Assembly (NCBI GenBank): GCA_013339765.2
Contig: CM023450.1
Location: 42,190,245-42,254,244 of the forward strand
Origin: Haemaphysalis longicornis
Lineage: Eukaryota > Arthropoda > Arachnida > Ixodida > Ixodidae
DNA length: 64,000 nt
Direction: 5' to 3'
The position numbers and the translations under genes were made by a program. Every line of letters starts with the position of its first letter. The stretch's first letter is position 1. Below are positions 26,001 through 33,520 of the stretch, piece by piece. The notes under the pieces were generated by a model. The model was not told the origin of the DNA. It was given only the letters and a program-made list of their open reading frames with translations, and did no database searches.

Positions 26001-29000
26001 GTGTCAACACAGATGTTATTAATCGCACTCACAGTGGACTCGAGGCAATACTTTGCATTCGGTGAGGTAGAGTGTGTAACGAGCAACATAGTCATGTGCT
26101 TAGCACAGACAAGTACCGCAATCCCGCGGAGCCCGGCGTAACCAGTGACGGCGCACTCGCATGGTTGCCTGCATGCGCGCCTCACCAGTGAATACAAGCA
26201 ATGAAAAGTTACAAATAGCTGGCGTTGTGCTTATTTTATTGTAAAATAATTGTTCAAACCCAGCCCCAGTCAGCAACAATTTTGTTGAAGCGAAAGCAAG
26301 CCAGACAAATGGTTCGTTGTGGCGAGGACTTTGTTGCATTGACTTTTATGGCTAGCTAATGGGGAAGATTTGCTTGAAGCGGAAATTTCGTTGAAGTGGA
26401 CTTCGTTGTAGCGAGATTAGACTGTACCGCAATGTCCGTACCGCCTTCTGAAAGCATGGTCCTAACGGCATCTGTCAAGTGGCCACAGTAGGAGTCAAGA
26501 ACCAGGAGTGACTCCTTAACTCTTTCATTACCGCTGGAAAATTGACCGATTTTTAGGGGTTCAAGAAAATATTTTTTTTCTGCTAAAAAATTGGTTAGGC
26601 ATTAATTACAGGAACAAAAAATGCAGATTACTTAACGGCCTTTCCAATAACACCAGTTTCCTAAATGTTTTTATGTATCAAAGCTGCGGATAAAATATCA
26701 AAATCAAAGTTTTTGTCAAAATTTAAAAAAAAAATGATAAAAAAGGAGTTGTGTATAACAAACCACTGGTAGTAGAAAAAAATTAGAATATACATTTTGG
26801 AGGAAAACATTTCAGAAACACGCCCTAGAAAAAATGTCGACGTTCGCGGAACAGTTTTTCAGATATAAAAAAAATTGTTAGCACGCGTGGTGCTCGTGTC
26901 TTGCGGTGAAGCCCAACCTCTAATTCCAAATGTGCAATTTCAGGTGGTTCCATGGAAGAAATCTGTGGTTTCACATTATCAGAGGCACCAATTGCCCCCC
27001 ATAACGTAAAAACAATCTTGCCAATGACTGACTTTGCATTTACAGCCAGCACAATATTGGGACAAGCACGCGATGTGAAAAAACATGCATGAAGTTGAAA
27101 ACAGAACTCCGTGGTGGATGCTTGTTGATGTTCACGGTCACTTATCTCAACACATAAAGTTTACCGTATTTATTCGAAAATAGGTCGAGCACGAATATAG
27201 GTCGACCCCCTAAAAATTGAAGTCGCCGAAAAAAAAAAATAATATATTCGATTATAGGTCGACCCATACTTTTAAGAAAAAACTTGAAGAAACTTTTTAA
27301 AACTCCCATTTATTTACAACGCGGTCACCTCACTGGTTGGAGCCACACACTGCGTCGTCGTCGGAACTTGCGCCGCATGCGCCGCAGTTCATTACTCACC
27401 CCCGCCCCCCGAGCTTGGCTTTGAAGGGCTGAACTGGCCAACATCCTGCCTCGCAGCGCTAACTGTTGAGCTTGGTCTGAATATCGCACGCTCCTCTTCC
27501 ACGTGGCAGACCGGAGTTTTTTCTCGAGAGCATCGTGCCTCCCATTGTAGGGCCACTAAAATGCACGACGCAGTCCCCTACAAGCAAAAAGTTCGTCCCG
27601 CTGTTTCCTCGCCATCCCCTGATCAGCTTTTCATTAACGTCTAACTCTCGCTGAGCGGCGCAGTTGTTCAGTTCTCAGCAAACAGGATCACCCGCCGCTT
27701 AAAGTCCGACGTGACAATCGCGAAATGCGCACGAGAAAACGTTATGTGCGGAAATCACCCGAAGAGCAAACACAAAGAAAGCCATGAAACGGAGACACGG
27801 GAGATAGTAGAGACAAGCGAGCGAAGCAGGCAACGCCGTTCCGTTCACGAGGTGGCTTACGCTAGGTGGCGAAAGTCACCTTTACCCCCCACTCGCGCTA
27901 GCCGCTACCGCGGCTCCGAAGACACCAAGCCAAGCCAATCTGGCTCTCTAGCCAGTACGTCAGCTCGCTCGTGTCCGGTTCGGCCGCAGGTAATGCGCGA
28001 TAGCCGGCAGTGACTGTGGGTGGTTTTCTTACGCTGATTGTTTTGTTATTTTTTCCTTTATTTTCTTGCCTGTCTTTGTTCTAGATGCTCCGCGCTGCCG
28101 CCTCAAATTGAGGAGCGCCGGGCGCGACGGAGAAACGAATCGCTCGGTGCGCTCGCCATTTTTGATCACGACTATAGGTCGAGGTTCTTCGGTCACGATT
28201 ATAGGTCGACCCTCAATTTTTAAGCACATTTTCGGAAAAAAAAGGTCGACCTATATTCGAATAAATACGGTAGCTTTATTATCATCTTCTGACTTGCAAT
28301 TGTAGCCTTGCTTGCAGGAATGAGGTGCGACGCACCAGAATCGTCCCCTGCAAACTTTGGCCGAGTAGCTGTTGCGCGATAAAAAGATCAGCACAACGAG
28401 CCTCCTCATTGTAGTGCCACGTAACAGTTTTTAAATGAAACAGTACAAAAACTTATCAGCGACTCCGTCCGAATAGACAGTTCAACTAAGCAGCAACACT
28501 AGACCCCTGGAGATACCCTCGTATGGAAACGAAACTGGAAGGCGAAGAGCTGGCAGTGTGTAAGGCTGGTTTGAAGCGCTATCCTCGTCGGAACAGACAT
28601 CTGGCGACTGGGTGGGATCTTTTGACTTGCATCTGAAGTTCTTATCGCAGAAATTGGGTTAGGGTTCAGTGAACTCAGGAGCAGCATGCTTTGTTCGAGG
28701 ATCGGTCGCGGACGCTCAAGGCGCCATGGCAGGTAGCTTTGAAGCTGGGTAACTGCGTAGTAGCGCTAAATATGAATTTTGCTATGAATAAATGAAATCG
28801 AAACTGTTGTAAACTTTTCGCGAATGGTCCTGGGGTAAAGTAGAACTACCACACAACTTAGAGCAACGTACGCAAAGGCAATAAAGCTGCCTAAAATTAT
28901 AAAGTAGCTTTGCAAACAGGCACTGCTTGACATTTTCAGCTGATTTCTGGGACTATTATTGTCAGAGTGCAAACCTGACGATCGAAAATCGTTTGCTAGT

Positions 29001-32000
29001 TCATCATTCATGCCCTGATTACAAAAAACAAACGCTGATGCAGAATAATTACGAAAGAGTTAAATAGCGGAGCCCCGGCACATCACTGCCAAACAGTATC
29101 AACCCAATCTTCGACAAGGGCACCGTTCATCCACCCATTCTCATGGGCTCGTACGAGGACGCTTTTAGGGAAAACTTCCCTGGCTGGAGGAGTCTTCCTC
29201 TTATAAACAATGTGCGGCGGCAGCTTTCATTCACCCATCGGCCGTGCAGCAGAACATTACGGTGGTGCGCTGCTTATCGTAGCCTGCAGTTTTGACTTTC
29301 GCTTGTTTCACACCCTTCTCATACACTGTGTAGGCCACAGGCATGTCAAAATACACCGGGGTCTGATCAGTGTTACCAATCTGGTGCAGGGTGTACTTCC
29401 TTAATAATAAAGCGCTGAAATACGACTAGCTTCTGCTCGAAGTCAGCGGTAGCTTTTCGCACACAGACATCCACCGTCGCAGGCTGAACCCGAACCGCTT
29501 AATAAAACGAGTGACCCAGCCCCTGCTGGCCTTGAACTCAGTCCGCGTGAAGCCTTGTATGCTTGCAAGCTCTCTTACATCTGCCTGTATTATCTCCACT
29601 GTCACAGGCATTCCACCTCCTCTTTGCTTCCGGATGAGTCAGCGACATCCTTCGCCACCTCGCGGTGTCGGCCTCTCTTGGGTCCTGTGAGGGCCATTCG
29701 CTTGGCACCGCTGTTGAAAAGTCCGTTCTGCTGCTTCCACCATTGGTGCACATTCTTCTCCTCAATGCTGAAGTCTCGCTGTGCTTAGAGGGTTGAAGTT
29801 TTCTCAGTCTCTAAAAATACCTTCCACTTAAAAGCCGTGGTCCAGTGGCACCGCTTGGTGGGCTCCATTGTGCCACGAACACGGGCCTTCCTCAAGGTCA
29901 CGCGGCGACCTTGCAACCAAGCAACCAAGCAAGCAACCACGGAACGCGAAAGGCTGGGTTCACAACGTTCAAACAAACAAAATGGAGCCTGCAAATTTGC
30001 AAGCTGCAAGCCTGTGGCCGCAAGATGGTGTTGAGTGTCTAGCGTTATCAGGAAAGCTGCATCCTCAAATCTAAGACGACCCCTGGCATTTGTGAACTAC
30101 TTTTTTAATAAAAGTATCAGCCTAGATTTGAGTAAATGCGGTATCTACCCACAATTCACACTTACACACTCAAGGGGATTGCCCACAAGTCGCAACTTTC
30201 ACTTCTGCTATGATGTTAACACGCCAGCCCTTTATTCTCACATACCCACTCGCGATTGACGAGTGATGATGACAGCAGCTGTCAGAGGCTGCTGCCATCA
30301 TTACCAATTTTTATTGGCAGCAACGCCAGCATATGTATCCACACATATGCTTTTACAACTCAATGAGAAGTGATGCTTATGTATTCCGAGATCATATGGA
30401 GAAACTCAGGTGCCGTTGTTACTTTTTTACTTTTCGTGGCTTGGCTTGGGAATGTTATGCGAAGTGGGATTAAATGTAGCTGCTCGTGCGCCTTTGTTAG
30501 AGGAAATACAGCAAGAGCTTATTAATTTGAAACCACGTTGCGAAGCCATCTCAGTTTCAATATAACTGAAGTTCGGTGTAAAAAAAGGGAAGAATAATAA
30601 CTGCGCACTACAACTGGAAAGCAGTATGGTACGTGAACAAGTTGATGCTTAAAACAGTTCGTGATTGCAGTCTCCCTTTTGTCGTTAAAGTTCACAGCTA
30701 ACACATTTTGCTCAGACAGTCTAATGTATGGGAAGGCCTCCTTTTTGCCTTCTTCAAAACTGAAGAAAGGATGGGTGGCATTCATTGCAGCCATGACTTC
30801 CAAGCGGACAACCGCACTGTTGCTTTGTCGTCCTCCGCCTCGTCGTCACTGGCAGCGACAGATCCTGCATTTCTGACCTGGGAATGATGTCCTCATCTTT
30901 CTGGCTGTTGTTACGAATCAGGCGCGCCGCTGTGCTTCAGGCTTCGTGCTGGGCTTTGGTGCTTTATGGCAGAGCCCCACTACATGCTCCTTCCATGTGG
31001 GCGCCTCTGTGTTGGCTGACTCAGGCTTGCAGCGACAGCCAACAAATCCCAACAAGCTGCAACATGCCTGGGAAAGGCCATATTGCTGACACCTCACTGT
31101 CGGCGTGATTCAAACCTCGGCAGCAGTGAACGCGACGTGTCGATACACATCCGAAGGACACGGAAGCCGCAGCGGAAAACCCCTCTCTTCCCTCTCTCGG
31201 ACTCAGTGTGCGCCGCTACAACGGACCCCTCACTAACTTTGGAAAGAGCGTTGTGTGTGTCTGTACCATGTCACGCTGTGTGCAAAAGCAGGGAGAACGC
31301 TTGTTTGACTGTTAGCGCTTTGGGTATAAATAAGAGCCCCAAGTACTGAAGTGCATTCCTGTTGGAGCAGCGAAGCAATGCTGTCACTCTGCTCGAGTCC
31401 TGTAACCTCGCCCATCAGAGCATTGTTCTTGTCTTGCTTCGGCTCATCTCTCGCAATGCAGTAAACCAGTTAAGTTTGCCTTTGGCTTCTTGCCGTCTTC
31501 TTCGAGGCAGCAACATTGGCTGGCCGCAGCTCGACCACCACGCTACCACTCGCATGTCGGAGGCGACGGAGCTCGGCTCGGGGACGCCTGCCCGAATGCA
31601 ACACCGTGTGCCTGGTGCTAACCTAATAGCGCGGTGGCACATAGTTCAAATTATCCGACCAGGGGTGGGGAGGTGTGGACCTACTTGCATTCGAATTAAC
31701 AGGTTTTTTTATGCTTAGACTTCTATGAAGCTTGGCCGGGCCAAATCGTACAGTTTGAATTATCCTTAAATTCAAATCGTTGAAGTTTCACTTAACAAGC
31801 TTTCACAATATATCAGCAGGCACGGTAGAACTAAATAAAGCGTTATGTAAGGAAGCAAGATACACCAGGTTATCTTAGAGGTCAACGCTCACATTGAAAT
31901 GTGCACCCCATCACTTGGTAAGGCACTGGTTACTGCCGGTGGAAAAGGTTGAAGGTTGCTCCTTGAATCATTTGTTCACTGCATCCATGATGTTTGTCTC

Positions 32001-33520
32001 CAAGTAGAGTCAGTGACTCTTTCAACCTTTTTTTGAAGGTCCAAACAAGTGAAAGTCACTAGGTGATAATTGGGATTCTGGATGGTGCAGAACCTCCCAC
32101 ATTTTCTGTGCTAACGCATCGTACACAGTCGTGGTAACTTGCTGACAAGCCCTGTCTGTAGCAGCAACATGCACCTGTACGAGAAACTGGGAGGTCTTTT
32201 GCTTTCTCACATGCTTCCCAAAACATTTACACCTATTTAGTAACTGTTGTTTTGACATAGACACTCATTTCTCACCTTGTGCAGCTACATCCTGTGATGA
32301 ATTTTGACTGGTTGACATTCATCAGCTAGAGGAACTAGAGCATCGCTCGGTGAACCATCTTAGATTCCCTACCACATCCAGTTATGTTGTCAGTTGTGAC
32401 TAATATTCAACATCAACCGGACATGCAAGGACAATGAACTCTTGCTCACTTGTATGCTTGTGTACTTGTCACAATAAGTGTGTCATCACTGAGTTCCTCA
32501 TGCACTGGTCTACATTGCACGGCAAAAATGGGTTTGGTTTGATCATGCTTCATATTTATTTTTATGTTAGACCTAGTATTTCTTCCTAATGTTAGATACA
32601 GCAAGACTTCAATTTCACCATTTGCAAACAGCAAAATTAGTGCAAAGCAAGAAAAAACTGCATTCTTTTGTCTTTCAGGATGAAGACGATGAAGACGTGG
32701 CAGAGGACGGCACAGTAACAATTCGCACACCGAACCAGCAGGTCACAATCAAGCTACGAGCTGAGCCGCTTCCTCAGGAGGTCACAGAGCTTCTTGAGAA
32801 GCACACATCTCTGATCCGCGACTACAACCAGGCACTGTCTTCCAGAAGCGAGAAATTGCCGGAGTCCCTGTCCAAGAACGTTGCGGAGTTCCAGAAGACT
32901 CTGGGCAAGGCCTTTGCTGATGCCGGTTGGCCTGATGAAACAATGAGCCAGATCTGGTCCTTTGGACCCCGGAGGTGCGGGCCAAATGTGCTTTTTAACA
33001 GGATCCCAAGGTTTAGAAGGCCAGCGTTCTTCTTACAGCAAGGCGTGCAGAAGGCAGCCTGTACTCAACACGAGGATGAATTGAGTGTTGCGGGTATTCA
33101 GGCGTTGGAACTCGGTGAAAGGGGCATTGAAGGAAGCACTGCATCGTGCAAAAGAAGTACAAGAGCAGAATGATTGTAGTGAGGAAAGTGGAAGAGTCCA
33201 ACTGCTGTCAGTGACAGCCAAAGGAGCGGCCTCGGGCCAGATGAGGACGTTGGCGGGCTACGACCACAGCTTTGTGAGTGGCTTCCAGCTTGCCACGCTG
33301 ACAGGTCCCCTGTGCCAAGAACCGATGATGGGTGTGGCCTTTGTGGTGGACCAGTGGGATTTGGACCTGTCGGTGGAGGACCCTGGCACCTACGGACCGC
33401 TCTCCGGCCAGATCATATCGGCTGTCAAGGAGGGATGCCGACGGGCCTTCCAGGCTCAGCCCCAGAGGCTTCTGTGTGCCATGTACAGCTGCAACATCCA
33501 GGTCACTTCGGAAGCACTTC
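2005..33520 (+). CDS. EFL1: EFL1, elongation factor-like GTPase 1 (18 exons, 3' end missing)
   Basis: Predicted ribosome-assembly GTPase of the EF-G/eEF2 family. With SBDS it releases the anti-association factor eIF6 from cytoplasmic pre-60S subunits. Joined exons give an N-terminal G domain with P-loop AHVDHGKT, switch I RGITMKSSAI, G3 DSPGH and G4 NKMDR. An acidic insertion follows, then the SPEQGNVVFASA block, domain II (FGRVFSG, LGPKH), domain III (ADPCVQVLLQETGEHVL, TAGEVHLERCL), domain IV (SDPIIPFRETIVEPPKVDMV, IWSFGPRRCGPN) and the start of the C-terminal half (FVSGFQLATLTGPLC, MGVAFV, GPLSGQI). About 986 residues are encoded, against about 1100 for the family. The start is the first ATG in frame with the P-loop, with A at -3. 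Exon order and phases agree except at exons 10, 17/18 and 18. Family assignment is very secure; fine splice choices less so. Confidence 0.95.
2231..2298 (+). CDS. EFL1: EFL1 exon 2
   Basis: Begins after TTTTGCAG and finishes the P-loop glycine, then KTTLADSLVASNGIISQKLA, the helix following the P-loop. Donor GTTTGT at 2299, phase 0. Confidence 0.92.
2806..2948. repeat. fold-back repeat in EFL1 intron 2
   Basis: Outer arms CCATGGTTTGAAGC and GCTTCAAACCATGG, and inner arms around GTAGACAGGACAGG and CCTGTCCTGTCTAC, pair to make one long hairpin of about 143 bases. No protein is encoded. It looks like a small hairpin-type repeat. Confidence 0.7.
3087..3171 (+). CDS. EFL1: EFL1 exon 3
   Basis: Codes for LRYLDSRKDEQERGITMKSS then AITLYYPK, the switch I/G2 region. 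Acceptor TTTTCAG, donor GTAAGT at 3172, phase 1. Confidence 0.93.
3791..3918 (+). CDS. EFL1: EFL1 exon 4
   Basis: Carries the G3 motif DSPGHVDF and the following helix (SEVMAAVRLCDGAVIVVDVV). Acceptor ATTTTCAG, donor GTGAGA at 3919, phase 0. This is the most typical translational-GTPase exon in the window. Confidence 0.95.
4812..4949 (+). CDS. EFL1: EFL1 exon 5
   Basis: Codes for the helix TKVALHLAWAENLKP and the G4 motif VLNKMDRLI, ending IHLQQILEQ. The acceptor is TTTTCAG. The donor side reads CAG|GCATGT, so the intron starts with GC. Both the phase (0) and the protein continuity into exon 6 (ILEQ-VNAVVGELF) require this junction. Confidence 0.92.
4950..5794 (+). other. EFL1: GC-AG intron (EFL1 intron 5)
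   Basis: The only intron in this gene model with a GC donor (GCATGT after CAG). No GT within a few bases would keep the reading frame and the conserved ILEQ-VNA junction. GC-AG introns are a known minor class of U2 introns. Confidence 0.75.
4990..5330 (+). mobile_element. RTE-type LINE 3' fragment in EFL1 intron 5
   Basis: Bases 5111-5245 read KWGWAGHIMWQLVTTRVTEW then LPRDGTRSRARPVTQWRDD, the tail of RTE/BovB-like LINE proteins (WAGH-RP--W-DD pattern). Upstream and downstream the frame is lost. GAT-type triplet repeats follow near 5320-5375. Confidence 0.75.
5795..5893 (+). CDS. EFL1: EFL1 exon 6
   Basis: Codes for VNAVVGELFAADVLEKTSNE then a Ser/Thr/Asp-rich tail (SANTAPSSKDDE). This is the start of the EFL1-specific insertion in the G domain, which is poorly conserved. 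Acceptor TTTCCAG, donor GTGAGT at 5894, phase 0. Confidence 0.9.
6675..6790 (+). CDS. EFL1: EFL1 exon 7
   Basis: Codes for VVFDWNSGLDDADDS then YFSPEQGNVVFASAWDGWGF, the conserved block containing the G5-like SA. Acceptor ATCCCAG, donor GTAGGC at 6791, phase 2. Confidence 0.93.
7313..7452 (+). repeat. imperfect direct repeat in EFL1 intron 7
   Basis: Two similar units of about 47 bases, near 7313 and 7405, share the pattern TGACCC-AAA-TT-GCCCATC followed by TTTTTC-CTTGATATC. They lie about 92 bases apart. No function is suggested. Confidence 0.5.
7679..7802 (+). CDS. EFL1: EFL1 exon 8
   Basis: Codes for STSQFAHLYAEKLGVRKEVL then EKTLWGDFYLNMKAKRI, the conserved helix and LWGD motif after G5. 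Acceptor CTTTCAG, donor GTTGGT at 7803, phase 0. Confidence 0.93.
8834..8913 (+). CDS. EFL1: EFL1 exon 9
   Basis: Codes for AKCKKPLFAQLILDNIWEVY then DAVCAR. Acceptor CTTTACAAG, donor GTGCGT at 8914, phase 2; the last arginine codon (CG-T) is completed by exon 10. Confidence 0.9.
9374..9511 (+). CDS. EFL1: EFL1 exon 10 (contains a one-base excess)
   Basis: Codes for DKVAVEKITKSLGVTLTARD then TRHTDPRVQLQALCTQWLPL. After that the conserved continuation (ADAFL) is in the next frame, so one extra base lies at about 9492-9499. With that base discounted the exon ends in phase 1, which fits exon 11 (FL-EMTMLIPSP). Uncorrected, the protein would be shifted here. It is either a sequencing or assembly error or a real damaging variant. 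Acceptor TTTGCAG, donor GTAAGC at 9512. Confidence 0.88.
10186..10796. mobile_element. TA-flanked pogo/Tigger-type non-autonomous element (EFL1 intron 10)
   Basis: Ends CAGTCGAACC at the left and GAGGTTAAACTG at the right form imperfect inverted repeats that include a TTATAACGAA-like part. TA is present on both sides (10184 and 10797). The inside is about 611 bases with no transposase. Confidence 0.75.
10892..11011 (+). CDS. EFL1: EFL1 exon 11
   Basis: Codes for EMTMLIPSPAELPEVRVESL then MCPPSRSFDSLPEETRKLKK. This is the linker between the G domain and domain II. Acceptor ends GATAG, a weak site with little pyrimidine. Donor GTACGG at 11012, phase 1. Confidence 0.9.
11251..11350 (+). CDS. 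EFL1: EFL1 exon 12
   Basis: Codes for FLDCSSNDDAPVIVCISKMV then AVETKLLPENRT, the first strands of domain II. Acceptor CACAACAG, donor GTTTGC at 11351, phase 2. Confidence 0.92.
11465..12486. mobile_element. TA-flanked pogo-type non-autonomous element, family A copy 1
   Basis: Left end CAGTCAAATCCCGCTACAAC and right end GTAGTAGCGGGGTTGAACTG are inverted repeats, with TA duplicated at 11463 and 12487. The inside resembles the element at 25051-26424, so both belong to one family. No transposase is encoded. Confidence 0.82.
14018..14142 (+). CDS. EFL1: EFL1 exon 13, copy a
   Basis: Codes for VLSMEEIARRREQARQRHAE then RMAMAATADSSSSDSLKNGH. This is the basic helical insertion of domain II that the family shares (EEIA-RRE-ARQRHAE). 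Acceptor TTTCCAG, donor GTATGC at 14143. Length is 125 bases, entering in phase 2 and leaving in phase 1. Its donor is weaker than that of copy b. Confidence 0.85.
14745..16698. mobile_element. TA-flanked DNA transposon, 1954 bp, non-autonomous
   Basis: Starts TTGGCGGTGAG and ends CTCACCGCCAA, with TA on both sides (14743 and 16699). The inverted repeats continue imperfectly for about 55 bases, sharing TGACGTCAGCTTA on the left and its near complement on the right. Inside, ORFs on both strands up to 178 codons show no transposase motifs. It splits the first copy of the exon-13 duplication. Confidence 0.82.
17320..17444 (+). CDS. EFL1: EFL1 exon 13, copy b
   Basis: Same length and phases as copy a. 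Inside the exon I see three base differences, of which one changes the protein (serine to alanine in SSSSDSL/SSSSDAL). The donor is GTAAGC at 17445, closer to consensus than in copy a. Including both copies would add 125 bases and break the frame, so only one can be used per transcript. Confidence 0.85.
18893..19044 (+). CDS. EFL1: EFL1 exon 14
   Basis: Codes for an acidic linker (PAQEEASLEEKDEND) and domain II strands STFIAFGRVFSGTLKRGQQV then FVLGPKHDPTKFLEK. Acceptor CTTCAAAG, donor GTCAGT at 19045, phase 0. Confidence 0.93.
19148..19289 (+). CDS. EFL1: EFL1 exon 15
   Basis: Codes for ALTVDPTLRLKDLGPEEHIT then IATVEKLYLLMGRELEELE and CVPAGNIL, the end of domain II. Acceptor CGTGCAG, donor GTATGT at 19290, phase 1. 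Intron 14 is only 103 bases, the shortest in the gene. Confidence 0.94.
19671..20298. mobile_element. TA-flanked non-autonomous DNA element in EFL1 intron 15
   Basis: Left end CAGTAGACGACCGATTTTTC and right end GAAAAAATGGTCGGCGACTG are inverted repeats with TA on both sides. Internal copies of the GGAATTTTCGGAGTCCGAA-type sequence occur near both ends. No transposase. Confidence 0.75.
20899..21040 (+). repeat. short direct repeats in EFL1 intron 15
   Basis: The unit CTAAGTATAGA(A/C)AAG occurs three times, alternating with complementary versions of AGATAGCAAGC and GCTTGCTATCT. The block can fold. The rest of intron 15 (20300-22184) has no recognised gene; a 14-G run lies at 21737-21750, and at 20643-20663 is a sequence like one end of a TA-type element with no partner found. 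Confidence 0.45.
22185..22464 (+). CDS. EFL1: EFL1 exon 16
   Basis: Codes for GIGGLEEHVVRTATLSDVVA, a Met/Arg-rich core, GLKLLHQADPCVQVLLQETG and EHVLLTAGEVHLERCLNDL, which is domain III. GC content is clearly higher than in neighbouring introns. Acceptor CATGCAG, donor GTGGGA at 22465, phase 2. Confidence 0.95.
22980..23352 (+). repeat. repeat with internal tRNA-like promoter boxes, copy 2
   Basis: Second copy of the element at 1180-1550. It has the same A-box-like GTGGCGCAGTGGGTAGAGCG and B-box-like GGTCGAGGGATCGAAACC. Here the left end AAATGCAGAGCATTTC (23006-23021) is an exact inverted match to the right end GAAATGCTCTGCATTT. It lies in EFL1 intron 16. Confidence 0.65.
23815..23946 (+). 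CDS. EFL1: EFL1 exon 17
   Basis: Codes for FAKVEINVSDPIIPFRETIV then EPPKVDMVNEAIEDKNPIQR and AQK, the start of domain IV. Acceptor CTTGCAG, donor GTAAGT at 23947 in perfect consensus, ending in phase 2. The next exon I can place starts in phase 0, so a small exon with length 1 more than a multiple of three, or an indel, is missing from the model. Confidence 0.93.
24719..25048 (-). pseudogene. Tigger transposase, C-terminal piece
   Basis: Reads IPSSMTSRLQPLDVVINKPF then KDRLRKHYNDWL, a basic helix and MLDGSEDSAPWEED. This matches the end of the DDE domain and tail of Tigger/jerky-like transposases (IP-G-TS-LQPLDV-NKPFK, N-LDGTED). It is cut from the preceding DDE block by the element at 25051-26424. 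Confidence 0.88.
25051..26424. mobile_element. TA-flanked pogo-type non-autonomous element, family A copy 2
   Basis: Ends CACTCAAATCCTGCTACAAC and GTTGTAGCGAGATTAGACTG are inverted repeats with TA at 25049 and 26425. It is inserted in the Tigger transposase exactly within a valine codon. The inside resembles the element at 11465-12486. No transposase was recognised. Confidence 0.85.
26427..26515 (-). pseudogene. Tigger transposase, second-aspartate block
   Basis: Reads ESLLVLDSYCGHLTDAVRTM then LSEGGTDIA on the minus strand, the LLVLDS-GHLTD block containing a catalytic aspartate of the DDE domain. It is bounded by insertions on both sides. Confidence 0.85.
26520..29059. mobile_element. TTAA-flanked (piggyBac-like) element inside the Tigger gene
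   Basis: Ends CTCTTTCATTACC and the complement of TTACGAAAGAG are inverted repeats, and TTAA is duplicated at 26516 and 29060. Joining the flanks restores the transposase frame. TTAA target duplication is typical of piggyBac and some Kolobok or Sola3 elements. I do not recognise a transposase inside; minus-strand ORFs near 28499-29011 are the only candidates. Confidence 0.75.
27164..28270. mobile_element. TA-flanked element inside the TTAA element
   Basis: Ends CCGTATTTATTCGAAAATAG and CTATATTCGAATAAATACGG are long inverted repeats, with TA beside each. Both ends carry several AATATAGGTCGACC-like units. Length 1107 bases; no transposase recognised. This is the innermost of three nested insertions. 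Confidence 0.85.
29064..29881 (-). pseudogene. Tigger transposase, N-terminal half
   Basis: Minus strand begins near 29870 with MEPTKRCHWTTAFKWKV. It continues with the CENP-B-type DNA-binding block EFKASRGWVTRFIKRFGFSL then RRWMSVCEKLP, and YTLHQIGNTDQTPVYFDMPV with the first catalytic aspartate. Frame shifts and stops follow (PLPPH-like region near 29200), so the gene is dead. Confidence 0.88.
30509..31792 (-). mobile_element. Tigger-type element, family B copy 1 (EFL1 intron 17)
   Basis: Same family as 53861-54583, in the opposite orientation. Ends CAGCAAGAGCTTATTAATTT and GTTGAAGTTTCACT resemble the ends of the second copy. A minus-strand stretch reads PFFSFEEGKKEAFPYIRLSE then QNVLAVNFNDKRETAI, matching the other copy and the C-terminal tail of Tigger-type transposases. 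Confidence 0.75.
31850..32264 (-). pseudogene. mariner transposase remnant
   Basis: The minus strand reads MWEVLHHPESQLSPSDFHLF then GPSKKG, the end of the mariner catalytic domain (HPPYSPDL-PSDFHLF). Further frames hold a weak tail (YLETNIMDAVNK). Stops and shifts are present. The rest of intron 17 up to exon 18 has no further recognised feature. Confidence 0.75.
32679..33520 (+). CDS. EFL1: EFL1 exon 18 (frame shift inside)
   Basis: A long exon as in other animals. It reads DEDDEDVAEDGTVTIRTPNQ then QVTIKLRAEPLPQEVTELLE, MSQIWSFGPRRCGPNVLFN, and a low-conservation stretch. It then reads, one frame later, SVKGALKEALHRAKEVQEQ, SFVSGFQLATLTGPLC, MMGVAFVVDQWDLDLS and YGPLSGQIISAVKEGC. The shift falls between 33085 and 33170, because stops exclude either frame beyond those limits. 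Acceptor TCTTTCAG, donor GTGAGT at 33521, phase 1. Confidence 0.92.

Larger units (their letters stand above)
24529..30141 (-). mobile_element. decayed Tigger/pogo transposon with nested insertions (EFL1 intron 17)
   Basis: Outer ends ATACTCAAATCCAGGC (about 24535) and GCCTAGATTTGAGTAAATGC (right) are inverted repeats with TA beside each. Pieces of one transposase gene read on the minus strand in the order N-terminus (29870) to C-terminus (24719). They are broken by two insertions whose exact removal restores codons (A-V-I-P at the 25-kb site, LFKESLLVLD at the 26.5-kb site). Without insertions the element would be about 1.7 kb. Confidence 0.88.

Noticed and set aside
28029..28229. Gene in the innermost TA element
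   Set aside because: Frames run through the repeated AATATAGGTCGACC units of the inverted ends and have no protein character.
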